A DNA stretch of 64,000 nucleotides from Saccharibacillus sp. CPCC 101409 (lineage in GTDB: Bacteria > Bacillota > Bacilli > Paenibacillales > Paenibacillaceae). The stretch spans positions 186,001 through 250,000 of the forward strand of contig NZ_JAULSA010000003.1 of assembly GCF_030518235.1 (NCBI RefSeq). Direction: 5' to 3'. Below, in pieces: positions 17,950 through 26,029 of the stretch (positions are counted from its first letter, which is position 1; the number at the start of each line of letters is the position of its first letter). The translations under genes and the position numbers were made by a program. The notes beneath the pieces are model-generated. The model searched no databases and had not been told where the DNA came from. It worked only from the letters and a program-made list of their open reading frames with translations.

Positions 17950-20628
17950 TTAAATCAGGGAGGGCTCGATGATGCCGCGAATTCCGTCTACGGTTACGCG
18001 CTGCCCGTCGAGGAGCAGGGCGGTTGCGTTGCCTGTGGCGACGACGGCCGGGATGCAGTATTCGCGGGCGATGATGGCGGAGTGGGACAGGATGCCGCCG
18101 GAATCGGTGACCAGCGCGCCGATGTTCGGGAACAGGATCGACCACGCGGGCGTGGTGATCGGGCAGACGAGCACGTCGCCGGGCTCGATCTTACCGAACT
18201 CGGATTCGTCGCGCACGACGCGGACCGTGCCGGTGTACTGGCCGGCGGAGGCCGAGATGCCGGTAATCCGGTTCGCGTCCGTCTGGATTTGTCCGCTTTC
18301 CCCGGTCGCGAAGATGCGCTCGATCGCCCAGACCGCCGCTTCCGCGGCAAGCCGCGCTTCGGTCGGGAACGACGCAAAGGACGGGGGCGGGGGAGGCGCT
18401 TCGCCGTAGCTGGCCGGACCCGGATGGGCGAAAGTCCAGTTCATTTCGCTCTGCCGAAGCTCGGCGGCCGCGCGGATTGCCGAACGGTCCCGCTCGCCCC
18501 GCAGCGCCTGTTGGATTTCGTCGAATTCCAGCAGGAAAACGTCGCCGCGCTCCGGCAGACAACCGCGCTCCGCCAATCTGCGGCCCGCTTCGAGCAGCGC
18601 GTAGCGGAGCAGGGCAAACGGCGCGTCGCGATCGTAGAAGCCGTGTTCTTCGCGCGCCGCATAAGCGATCTCCGCGCGGCGCAGCAGCTGTTTGAAGCGC
18701 AGCCGGTCGGCTTCCGGCCGGCTTGCAAGAATTTCTTCCGCCGCCGACAGCCGCTCCCGGCGCCGGCGGTCGTGCACGGCGTCGTCCCGGCCGGGGACGT
18801 AGCCGCTTTTGACCTGCTCGCCGAGCAGCCGGGCAAGCAGCCCGGGCGATTCCGCGAGCGTCGGATACGCCAGTTCGGAGCGCAGGGCGCGGCGGCCGAA
18901 CTCGCGCAGGTAAGCGGAGATCTTGTCCGCAAATTCCGGATAGCGCCGCTGCAGCTCCGGCAGCGGCGCGCCGGATTCCAGCTCCCGCGCGAGCTGCGGA
19001 ATGCCGCGTACCCAGAGCGCCAGCTTCGACATCTCCCGCGCCGGCTCGCTCGACGCTTCCGACAGGCCGCTGAAGATCAGCATCGTTTCCGCGTCGTTCC
19101 AGCCCAGCCAATCGCGGCAGGCAAAAGCGTATTCCGCCAGCGCCAGCTGAAGCGCGCCGTTCATCAGCATATGCTGGTCCAGGCAGTAACCGAGAAAGTG
19201 GCGGGTTTCCCACAGGTGGACCGCCAGTTCGCCGTCGGTCAGAAGATTGAGATCGACGCCCGCGAGCTGCGCGGTGCGGCCGATCAACGCCGGTTTTAGC
19301 TCGTCTTTCCATCCGCCCAGCATCCTGCCGCCGAAGTCGGACCGCACCGTCCGCACGGAACCGGCGATTCTCGACCGGATCGAAGGCACGACGCGGATCA
19401 GCAGCGGCATCAGCCAGGCCGGCGGGGCCGGACGGTCTTTGCCGCCGAGCGGCACCGTCCGCTGGTACATCCAGCCCCCGATGGAGCGCTGTTCCAGCGA
19501 CTCGATCATAAGCGACATCTCGCTGCACATCGTCGTCATCGCATGGTTCATGGCCGGGATAAACGTGGTCCGGGTAGCGGGCGACAGCGGTTCGGGATAA
19601 TGCGAGGCTTCTCTCTCCCAGTATCCTTCGGGCACATCCACCGGGACTTCGGACATGGGCTTGGAAGCTGTGACGGCCTTCGGCGACTCTGCGTCTGCTG
19701 CGGGCGCCGCCGCTTTTCCGGCTTCCTCGGTCCGGGAATCGCCCAGTGTCGTGATCGGGCGGGCTTGCAGCAGATACAGCTCGCCGCCGCGGATCGCCCA
19801 CTCGATATCCTGGGGCGCGCCGAAGAACGCTTCCGTCCGGCGGGCCAGTTCGGCGACGAGCAGCACCTGCTTGTCGTCGACGGCCTGCTCGGGCGTGCTC
19901 GTCGCGCTTGCCAGATTGCCGCGCACGGTCCATTCGTCCGGCGTCGCAAGTCCCGATACCAGCCGCTCTCCGACGCCGCGCACCGCGCTGATGAGCACTT
20001 CGCCGCGGTGGCCGGTCACCGGATTGACGGTAAACGCCACTCCGGCCGCGTCCGGCGCAAGCATCGGCTGGATCAGCACGGCCATCCGGCCGGCTTCGAT
20101 GCGCTGCTCCGCGCGGTAGCGCAGCAGATGGTCGCTGAACGCGGAAGCCAGACATTTTCGCACCGCAAGCTCGACCTCGTCCGTTCCCCGCACATCCAGG
20201 AACGTATCGTACTGTCCGGCAAAAGAAGCCCCGCCCAGATCTTCGGCCACGCCGGAGGAACGGACCGCAAAAGCGGCGCTGCCCAGACGTTCCAGTTCCC
20301 GGCCCAGCAGCGCTTTGACGGCGGGATCGAACGGCATGGACAAAGCGGCCTGCCGCATCCGTGCGCCCCGCCGCGCTTCTTCCGTCTCCGCCGTATTTCC
20401 TCCGTCTTCCGGCCCATTCAGCCCCGCTTCGTATGCCGAGGTCGCGCTCGTCGTGACGACGATGCCTTCCGGCACGGGAAATCCGGCCTGCAAAAGCTTC
20501 GCCAGATTGGCCGCTTTGCCGCCGGCGAGCTCCGGATCGGCACTGGCCGCATCCCGCAGATTCAACACAAAACGCCGGTCGCGCGGGCTGAGGACGCCGG
20601 AGAAAAAGTCATCCGCCGATTCCATCAT
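17950..20628 (-). CDS. Rifampicin phosphotransferase-like PEP-utilising enzyme
   Basis: 892 residues. The N-terminal part is a PPDK/PEP-synthase ATP-binding domain (GGKAANLAKLLQAGFPVPEG at about residues 37-56, AVRSSGVAEDLGGASFAGQYDT, and DIEWAIRGGELYLLQARP near 285-300). A long middle region follows. The swivelling phosphohistidine domain is at the extreme C-terminus, with catalytic-type His849 in SGGILSHSAIIAREY. This order (ATP, middle, His) and length fit rifampicin phosphotransferase (Rph, about 867 residues) and not PEP synthase, where the His domain precedes a PEP barrel. Rph moves the beta-phosphate of ATP onto the antibiotic, giving AMP and phosphate. The ATG overlaps the TetR stop by 4 nt, so the two are coupled. 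The substrate is inferred; other natural products are possible. Confidence 0.82.
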   Translation of the reverse strand: MMESADDFFSGVLSPRDRRFVLNLRDAASADPELAGGKAANLAKLLQAGFPVPEGIVVTTSATSAYEAGLNGPEDGGNTAETEEARRGARMRQAALSMPFDPAVKALLGRELERLGSAAFAVRSSGVAEDLGGASFAGQYDTFLDVRGTDEVELAVRKCLASAFSDHLLRYRAEQRIEAGRMAVLIQPMLAPDAAGVAFTVNPVTGHRGEVLISAVRGVGERLVSGLATPDEWTVRGNLASATSTPEQAVDDKQVLLVAELARRTEAFFGAPQDIEWAIRGGELYLLQARPITTLGDSRTEEAGKAAAPAADAESPKAVTASKPMSEVPVDVPEGYWEREASHYPEPLSPATRTTFIPAMNHAMTTMCSEMSLMIESLEQRSIGGWMYQRTVPLGGKDRPAPPAWLMPLLIRVVPSIRSRIAGSVRTVRSDFGGRMLGGWKDELKPALIGRTAQLAGVDLNLLTDGELAVHLWETRHFLGYCLDQHMLMNGALQLALAEYAFACRDWLGWNDAETMLIFSGLSEASSEPAREMSKLALWVRGIPQLARELESGAPLPELQRRYPEFADKISAYLREFGRRALRSELAYPTLAESPGLLARLLGEQVKSGYVPGRDDAVHDRRRRERLSAAEEILASRPEADRLRFKQLLRRAEIAYAAREEHGFYDRDAPFALLRYALLEAGRRLAERGCLPERGDVFLLEFDEIQQALRGERDRSAIRAAAELRQSEMNWTFAHPGPASYGEAPPPPPSFASFPTEARLAAEAAVWAIERIFATGESGQIQTDANRITGISASAGQYTGTVRVVRDESEFGKIEPGDVLVCPITTPAWSILFPNIGALVTDSGGILSHSAIIAREYCIPAVVATGNATALLLDGQRVTVDGIRGIIEPSLI

Positions 20629-21278
20629 TGTGAGTCCTCCTCTTTCTCGGATACCGTTTTTCCCGAAGCTTTCTCTCTCAAGTAACGGATCTGGGCACTA
20701 AGGCCCGTTTGCAGCGTTGCGACCAGTTCCCGTTCATCCAGTTCGTAACGGCTTTGCAGCTCGACCCAGGTATTCATGCTTACAAAATGCCGGATCGTCC
20801 GGTAAGAAGAATCGCGCAGTTCGGCATCGGCTTCGTGCGGCGCTTCCCGCTCGACGAGCGCGCGAATCCATTCGTCCCGGTCGCCCGTGCTCGAATGCTT
20901 GCGGTCCATCCGCAGCGCCGAGACGGTAAGCAGCAGCGCGCGGATCTGGGGCAGGGAACCGTAAACTTCCGGAATCATTTTGGCAATCCAGTCGGGCAGT
21001 CCGTCCAGCGTGCCGGCGTATGCGGGAATGCGGCCGACGTGATGGTCCAGCCACCACTGCCGAAGACCTTCCAGCAGCGCTTCGCGGGAGGAGTAATGCC
21101 GATATACCGAACCGTAGGAAACCCCCGCCCGCCGCGCGACTTCCTGAATCGTGAAATTATGAATGCGACCTTCCGTGATCAGCTGTTCGACGGCGTCCAT
21201 GATCGCTTTGCTTGTAATCTCCTGCTGCTGGCGGCGAAGGGGACTGTCGTAGGCGCGCTTTCCTTTTCCCGTATTCAA
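20625..21278 (-). CDS. TetR/AcrR-family regulator
   Basis: A 217-residue repressor. The N-terminal HTH is clear (TSKAIMDAVEQLITEGRIHNFTIQEVARRAGVSYGSVYRHYSSREALLEGL, residues about 22-73), followed by a diverse helical ligand-binding domain. The start is TTG at 21278, 7 nt after AGGAG. It is the first gene of a two-gene operon with the phosphotransferase-like enzyme (4-nt overlap). The simplest reading is that it represses its own operon and lets go when the enzyme's substrate is present. Confidence 0.92.
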   Translation of the reverse strand: MNTGKGKRAYDSPLRRQQQEITSKAIMDAVEQLITEGRIHNFTIQEVARRAGVSYGSVYRHYSSREALLEGLRQWWLDHHVGRIPAYAGTLDGLPDWIAKMIPEVYGSLPQIRALLLTVSALRMDRKHSSTGDRDEWIRALVEREAPHEADAELRDSSYRTIRHFVSMNTWVELQSRYELDERELVATLQTGLSAQIRYLREKASGKTVSEKEEDSQ

Positions 21279-21316
21279 TATTCTTCTCCTTAATTAAATG
21301 AATAATTTGTATATCG

Positions 21317-21345
21317 AATATAAAAGGAGCGGAGGCATTTGTCAA
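21317..21345 (-). promoter_or_regulatory. Sigma-A promoter of the tetR/phosphotransferase operon
   Basis: On the minus strand a consensus TTGACA (21340-21345) and TATATT (21317-21322) are separated by exactly 17 nt. The -10 element lies 39 nt before the TTG start. A TetR operator could overlap it, but I see no clean inverted repeat. Confidence 0.78.
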
Positions 21346-21387
21346 TCGGGTTAAACTTTTTTTTGGAAAACGGTCGGGCGCGCAGAT

Positions 21388-21416
21388 TTGAAACTCCGGG
21401 GAAAGTATGATATATT
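21388..21416 (+). promoter_or_regulatory. Sigma-A promoter of the SWIM/HEAT/MoxR/VWA operon
   Basis: TTGAAA (21388-21393) and TATATT (21411-21416) are 17 nt apart, followed by a leader of about 150 nt before the SWIM gene at 21570. It is divergent from the tetR promoter. No riboswitch or attenuator hairpin is evident in the leader. Confidence 0.6.
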
Positions 21417-21569
21417 GCCGAAAAAGGGAATGTGTGTTCTTGTTTTGAAAGAAAAAAAGAAACGAATCGCCGGCGCGCAGCCCCAAAAGTACCCAGACGT
21501 GAGATTTGCCGCGGTTTCCAGTATAATCTTAGCAACTCTTAACAACTCATAAAGCGAGGAGGCGCTTCA

Positions 21570-23009
21570 ATGCTTGAACTGACCGCATCTTATATCGATT
21601 CGCTCGCTCCAAACGCCGCCGCCGTCAAGAACGGCCGGGGGCTGGTTGCCCAGAAAAAATTCGTCAAGCTGAACAAGTCCGAGGAAGGCGATCTGCTGTT
21701 CGGCGAATGCTCGGGCAGCGGCAAGTCCAATTACGTCTGCTCCGTCGACTTCGTCGCGCCGGACAATCCGGTATCGCGCTGTTCGTGCCCGAGCCGGCAG
21801 TTTCCGTGCAAGCACGCGCTCGGTCTGATGTATGCGTACGCGGACGGCCTGACGTTCGAAACGTCTTCGGTTCCCGAGGATATCTCGTCCAAGCGGGAGA
21901 AGGCGGAGAAACGCGAGGAAAACAAAGCCAAGAAAGCGACCGAAGAAGCGGACGCCAAGCCGAAGAAAGTCAACAAGAGCGCGCTCAAGAAAAAAGTAAG
22001 CCGGCAGCTCGAAGCGCTGGACGAGCTGGAGAAGCTGACGCTGTCGCTGGTGCGGGGCGGTCTGGGAACGGCGGACGCGCGCACGGCGAAGAACCTGAAC
22101 GAGCACGCCAAGCGGCTCGGCAGCAGTTATTTGACGGGAGCGGAGAACGAGCTGCGGCGCCTCGCGCTGCTGCTGGAGAATGAAAGCGACCGGGAACGAA
22201 GCTATACATACGCGGCGGAGCAGCTGACGCTCCTGCACGCTTTTATCAAGAAAGGCCGATCGTATTTGCAGGCCAAGCTGGAAGATCCCGAGCTTGCGCC
22301 GGACAGCGAATCGACGATCGAAGAATGGCTGGGACACGCCTGGCAGCTGTCCGAACTCAAGGAAGCGGGACGGGTGAGCGAAGACGTGGAGCTGCTTCAA
22401 CTCGCTTTTTACAGCTACAAAGACGACGCGCGCCGCGAATATATCGATACGGGCTTCTGGCTGGAGCTTGGCGGCGAAGCGATTCACCGCACCGTACAAT
22501 ACCGTCCGTTCAAAGCGGTCAAGCATATGAAACAGGAAGACAGCTTTTTCAACGTGGCGAAGATCGGCGAGCTGTATCGTTATCCCGGCGGCCTGAACGC
22601 CCGCGTGCGTTTCGAAGGCCTGCTGCCTCGCAAAACCGAGAGCGCCGATCTTCAAGCCGTCCGTTCCTCGGCCCGGTCTTCGATCGCCGACGCGGTCAAA
22701 GCGGTGAAAAACCAGCTCAAGGACCCGCTCGCCGACCGGGCGCCGGTCGTGCTGCTCAAAGCTTCCCGCATCGCGCAAACGGAAGACGGGGGATTCGCTC
22801 TCGTCGACGAAGCCGGCGATACGCTGGCGCTGGGCGACGTCTACCGGCTGCCGCAGGGCTCCACGTCCCTGCTTGCGCTGACGGAGTCTTCGCTGCTGGA
22901 AGACTGCTGCGTGCTGGCGATGTTCGAGCACCGGATGGACACCGGCAGGCTGGTCGCCCAGCCGCTGACGCTGATCCAGGGAGAACGGATTACACGGCTT
23001 CTGTACTGA
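21570..23009 (+). CDS. SWIM zinc-finger protein (YehQ-like)
   Basis: 479 residues. A SWIM zinc finger is visible as C71-x-C73, C80-x-H82 (CSCPSRQFPCKH), preceded by the usual small strand region. A lysine/glutamate-rich coiled segment follows (residues about 105-145), then a mixed alpha/beta region that I cannot assign. SWIM proteins bind DNA or protein partners. First gene of a five-gene operon with HEAT, MoxR, DUF5682 and VWA proteins; E. coli YehQ is the comparable SWIM partner of the YehL ATPase. Cytoplasmic. GAGGAGG lies about 10 nt before the ATG. Confidence 0.88.
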   Translation: MLELTASYIDSLAPNAAAVKNGRGLVAQKKFVKLNKSEEGDLLFGECSGSGKSNYVCSVDFVAPDNPVSRCSCPSRQFPCKHALGLMYAYADGLTFETSSVPEDISSKREKAEKREENKAKKATEEADAKPKKVNKSALKKKVSRQLEALDELEKLTLSLVRGGLGTADARTAKNLNEHAKRLGSSYLTGAENELRRLALLLENESDRERSYTYAAEQLTLLHAFIKKGRSYLQAKLEDPELAPDSESTIEEWLGHAWQLSELKEAGRVSEDVELLQLAFYSYKDDARREYIDTGFWLELGGEAIHRTVQYRPFKAVKHMKQEDSFFNVAKIGELYRYPGGLNARVRFEGLLPRKTESADLQAVRSSARSSIADAVKAVKNQLKDPLADRAPVVLLKASRIAQTEDGGFALVDEAGDTLALGDVYRLPQGSTSLLALTESSLLEDCCVLAMFEHRMDTGRLVAQPLTLIQGERITRLLY

Positions 23010-23042
23010 TTCTCATTCCGATAAACGAAAGGGGAGACGTTT

Positions 23043-24881
23043 ATGAGCACGACTTTATTGCAGGAACTGCAGGGCGAACTGCGCCGGCTGTATATCGCGG
23101 GCAGCGATCTGGCGGCGGACGATTTCCGGCTGAAAAAAATGGAGCCCAAGCTCGCGCAGCTCGGGGAGCGCGCGCCGGTGTTCAAACGGATGGCGGAAGG
23201 CGTGGCGGCGCTGACCGGATCTGCGCAGCCGGAGGACCGCGCTTTGAAGCTTCAGGATCTGTCGCTGTTGATCAATTCGGTGCTGTCGACCCAGGGGACG
23301 ACAGCACCGGAAGGAACCGTCCAGAACCGGGAAACGACCGACGGCGGACTGTCCGATCTGACGACGGTGCATTCGTACCGCCAGCTGGCCGAGGTGCAAA
23401 ATGCGCTGTCCGATTCCGGCGGCGGCCGCTACGAGATCGTAAGATCGGCATACGATCAGGGGCTGTTCCGCGATCTGCGGCTGTTTCCGTTTGCGATTCG
23501 GGCGCTTGGCGATTCGTATTCGGAGATCGGGGATCTGGCCGCCCACAAGATTCTGCCCGCCTACGGCGCGGCTATTCTGCCTTATTTGCTGGACGGACTG
23601 AATATCCAGGGCGGCCGGGAAGAAGAACGCCGGCTGGAAGTCGTGCGCCGGCTCGGCGTCGGCGCGCAGGACAACCGTTCGCTGGATATTCTCGTCCGGG
23701 CCGCCGAGGAAGGCTCCGATAAAGTCCGCGCCGCGGCGATCGCTTGTCTGGGTTCGCATCCGTCGTTCGAAGACCGGCTGCTGGAATGGTCGCTGGACAA
23801 GAAGAAAACGGTGCGCGAAGGCGCTTATGCCGCGCTTGCGGCGCGCAATTCGGAAGCGGGACGGGACCGGCTGTACGAATCTTTTGTCGGCAAAGACGCT
23901 CTGGCGGCGGCCGAAGCGATCGGGAACGATCCTTCGCCGGAGATGATCGAACGGCTGTTGAAGCTGTATGAAGAGCGTCTGCGCAGCGGGTATACGGGCG
24001 AAGAAGACCGCAAAAGCAAAGACAAGCTCTGGAAAGATCTGGAGCCGTTCACGATCGCGTTTCGCCGGGCGGAGCATCCCGGGCTGGAACGGCTGTACCT
24101 GGACCTGGCCGAGCATCCGCCGCATTATCCGTCGCTGGGCCGGCTGGACGATGTGGAGCGCATGCGGATTCTGCATGCGGCCGCCGGGTATTTGAAAGAC
24201 CTGGACACGCCGGACGCGCTGAGCGTATTGGAGCATATGGAGCAGGAAGATCCCCGTTTCCTGCCGTACGCGTTTCATGCCGCGAGACGACAGCTTGCGC
24301 CGGCCGAGGTGTACAATCGCTACGCCGGCAGCGGCTGGGGCAAGCTCAAGGCCGCCGTATCGCGTAAAGCCCAGGTCGTGCACAAGCAGCTGCTGGAGAC
24401 GCTGCATGAAGAAGTTTACGTCTACAAAGGCTACGTCCGGCAGCGGCTGCCGCAGGAACAGATCGAGGCGGAGTGGGACCCCCGCTGGCTGGACTGGACA
24501 ATCGAGCGCGACGATCTGGAGATGGTCGCGGCGCTGGCCGCTCCCGGCAGCCGGAAGCTGCTTCCGTATCTTAAACAGGCCGTAGAAACGACGAGCGGCA
24601 ACTACAGGGGACACTATATTTTCATCGCGCTCGACGCCGGCGGATTCGACGAGGAGACGCGTTACGAGCTGCTGATGCGCTGGATGGAGAAGAAGGACTG
24701 GAAAAAGCTTTATACCGTCTACCATGACGAGACCCAGCGTCTGCTTCGTCTGCCCGACCGCTTTGCCGGCGAAGCGGCGGACCGCCTGGAGCCTTTGATC
24801 CGGGAAACGCGCTTTGCGGGCATCAAGGAAGAGATGGAAGAGATTATTCACTCGCTTCGCCGCCGGGCATCTTCGGTGTAA
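23043..24881 (+). CDS. HEAT-repeat protein of the MoxR/VWA operon
   Basis: A 612-residue helical protein. HEAT-type pairs are visible in the middle (EERRLEVVRRLGVGAQDNRSLDILVRAAEEGSDKVRAAAIACLGSHPSFEDRLLEWSLDKKKTVREGAYAALAAR, residues about 195-270). It starts 33 nt after the SWIM gene with AGGGGAG upstream and lies 44 nt before the ATPase. It probably acts as a scaffold or adaptor for the ATPase and VWA partner. The E. coli yehLMPQ set, as I remember it, has no separate HEAT gene, so this is an added subunit here. No enzymatic motif is visible. Confidence 0.85.
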   Translation: MSTTLLQELQGELRRLYIAGSDLAADDFRLKKMEPKLAQLGERAPVFKRMAEGVAALTGSAQPEDRALKLQDLSLLINSVLSTQGTTAPEGTVQNRETTDGGLSDLTTVHSYRQLAEVQNALSDSGGGRYEIVRSAYDQGLFRDLRLFPFAIRALGDSYSEIGDLAAHKILPAYGAAILPYLLDGLNIQGGREEERRLEVVRRLGVGAQDNRSLDILVRAAEEGSDKVRAAAIACLGSHPSFEDRLLEWSLDKKKTVREGAYAALAARNSEAGRDRLYESFVGKDALAAAEAIGNDPSPEMIERLLKLYEERLRSGYTGEEDRKSKDKLWKDLEPFTIAFRRAEHPGLERLYLDLAEHPPHYPSLGRLDDVERMRILHAAAGYLKDLDTPDALSVLEHMEQEDPRFLPYAFHAARRQLAPAEVYNRYAGSGWGKLKAAVSRKAQVVHKQLLETLHEEVYVYKGYVRQRLPQEQIEAEWDPRWLDWTIERDDLEMVAALAAPGSRKLLPYLKQAVETTSGNYRGHYIFIALDAGGFDEETRYELLMRWMEKKDWKKLYTVYHDETQRLLRLPDRFAGEAADRLEPLIRETRFAGIKEEMEEIIHSLRRRASSV

Positions 24882-24925
24882 CGAATAACGAATAACGAAT
24901 CCGCAATCGAGAGGAGAATGAATCA

Positions 24926-26029
24926 ATGGCCGCAGTCAATGCAAGCACGCAGGATACGATGAGACTTCCGGCGGAGCAGCTGTACCGGGACGAAATCGAG
25001 GCGCTGAAAAAAGAAGAAAAGGGCTCGATTCCGCCCGGCTGGCAGATGTCGCCGCGCTCCGTACTGACCTTCCTGACCGGAGGCAAAGCCGGCAAGCTGG
25101 ACATCACGCCCAAATACATCGGCAACAAGCGGCTGGTCGAAATGGCGATCGCCACGCTGGTCACGGACCGCGCGCTGCTGCTGATCGGCGAGCCGGGCAC
25201 CGCGAAGTCCTGGCTGTCGGAGAATCTGGCCGCCGCGGTCTGCGGCGATTCGGGTCTCGTCGTGCAGGGCACGGCCGGTACCAGCGAGGAACAGGTGCGC
25301 TACTCGTGGAACTACGCCATGCTGCTGGCGAACGGACCGACGCCCGAGGCGCTGGTGCGCAGCCCGATCATGCGGGCGATGGAAGGCGGCAGCATCGCCC
25401 GGTTCGAAGAAATCTCGCGCTGCGCCTCCGAGGTGCAGGACGCGCTGATCTCCATCCTGTCCGAGAAGACCGTCTCGGTGCCGGAACTCGGCAGCGAGAC
25501 GAGCGCGCGCAAAGGCTTCTCGATCATCGCGACGGCGAATACGCGCGACCGCGGCGTCAACGAGATGTCGGCGGCGCTCAAGCGGCGCTTCAACATCATC
25601 GTGCTGCCGGCTCCGTCGGATCTCGACACGGAGCTGTCCATCGTCAAGAAGCGGGTAAGCGAGATCGCCGCTTCGTATCAGCTCCAGGCTTCGCCGCCGG
25701 CCGACGAAGCGCTGCTCAAGGTCGTGACGATCTTCCGCGAGCTGCGCAGCGGCATGACGCTGGACCGCAAAGAAAAGCTTAAATCGCCGGCCGGCGTGAT
25801 CTCGACGGCCGAAGCGATCTCGCTGCTGACCAACAGCATGGCGCTGGCCGCAAGCTTCGGCAGCGGCAAGCTGACGGACGAAGACCTGGCGGCCGGGCTG
25901 CAGGGCGCGATCGTCAAAGACGACGACAAGGACAAGCTGGTATGGAAAGAGTACCTGGACAACGTCATGAAGAAACGGGGATCGGAGTGGCGCGGATTGT
26001 ATCGGGCGTGCACGGAGATGAACGAGTGA
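24926..26029 (+). CDS. MoxR-family AAA+ ATPase (YehL-like)
   Basis: A 367-residue AAA+ ATPase. Walker A is GEPGTAKS at about residues 90-97, Walker B is ARFEEISR, with the pre-sensor insert and sensor 1 (FSIIATANTRDRGVNEMSAALKRRFN) following, the typical MoxR pattern. MoxR ATPases work with VWA proteins as chaperones that assemble or activate complexes. The stop TGA overlaps the GTG start of the DUF5682 gene. AGAGGAGAATG precedes the ATG at 24926. The operon set resembles the YehL subfamily; the client is not known. Confidence 0.95.
   Translation: MAAVNASTQDTMRLPAEQLYRDEIEALKKEEKGSIPPGWQMSPRSVLTFLTGGKAGKLDITPKYIGNKRLVEMAIATLVTDRALLLIGEPGTAKSWLSENLAAAVCGDSGLVVQGTAGTSEEQVRYSWNYAMLLANGPTPEALVRSPIMRAMEGGSIARFEEISRCASEVQDALISILSEKTVSVPELGSETSARKGFSIIATANTRDRGVNEMSAALKRRFNIIVLPAPSDLDTELSIVKKRVSEIAASYQLQASPPADEALLKVVTIFRELRSGMTLDRKEKLKSPAGVISTAEAISLLTNSMALAASFGSGKLTDEDLAAGLQGAIVKDDDKDKLVWKEYLDNVMKKRGSEWRGLYRACTEMNE

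Noticed and set aside
17950-20628. PEP synthase or pyruvate phosphate dikinase
   Set aside because: The phosphohistidine domain is at the very C-terminus and no PEP-binding barrel follows, so the order is that of rifampicin phosphotransferase.
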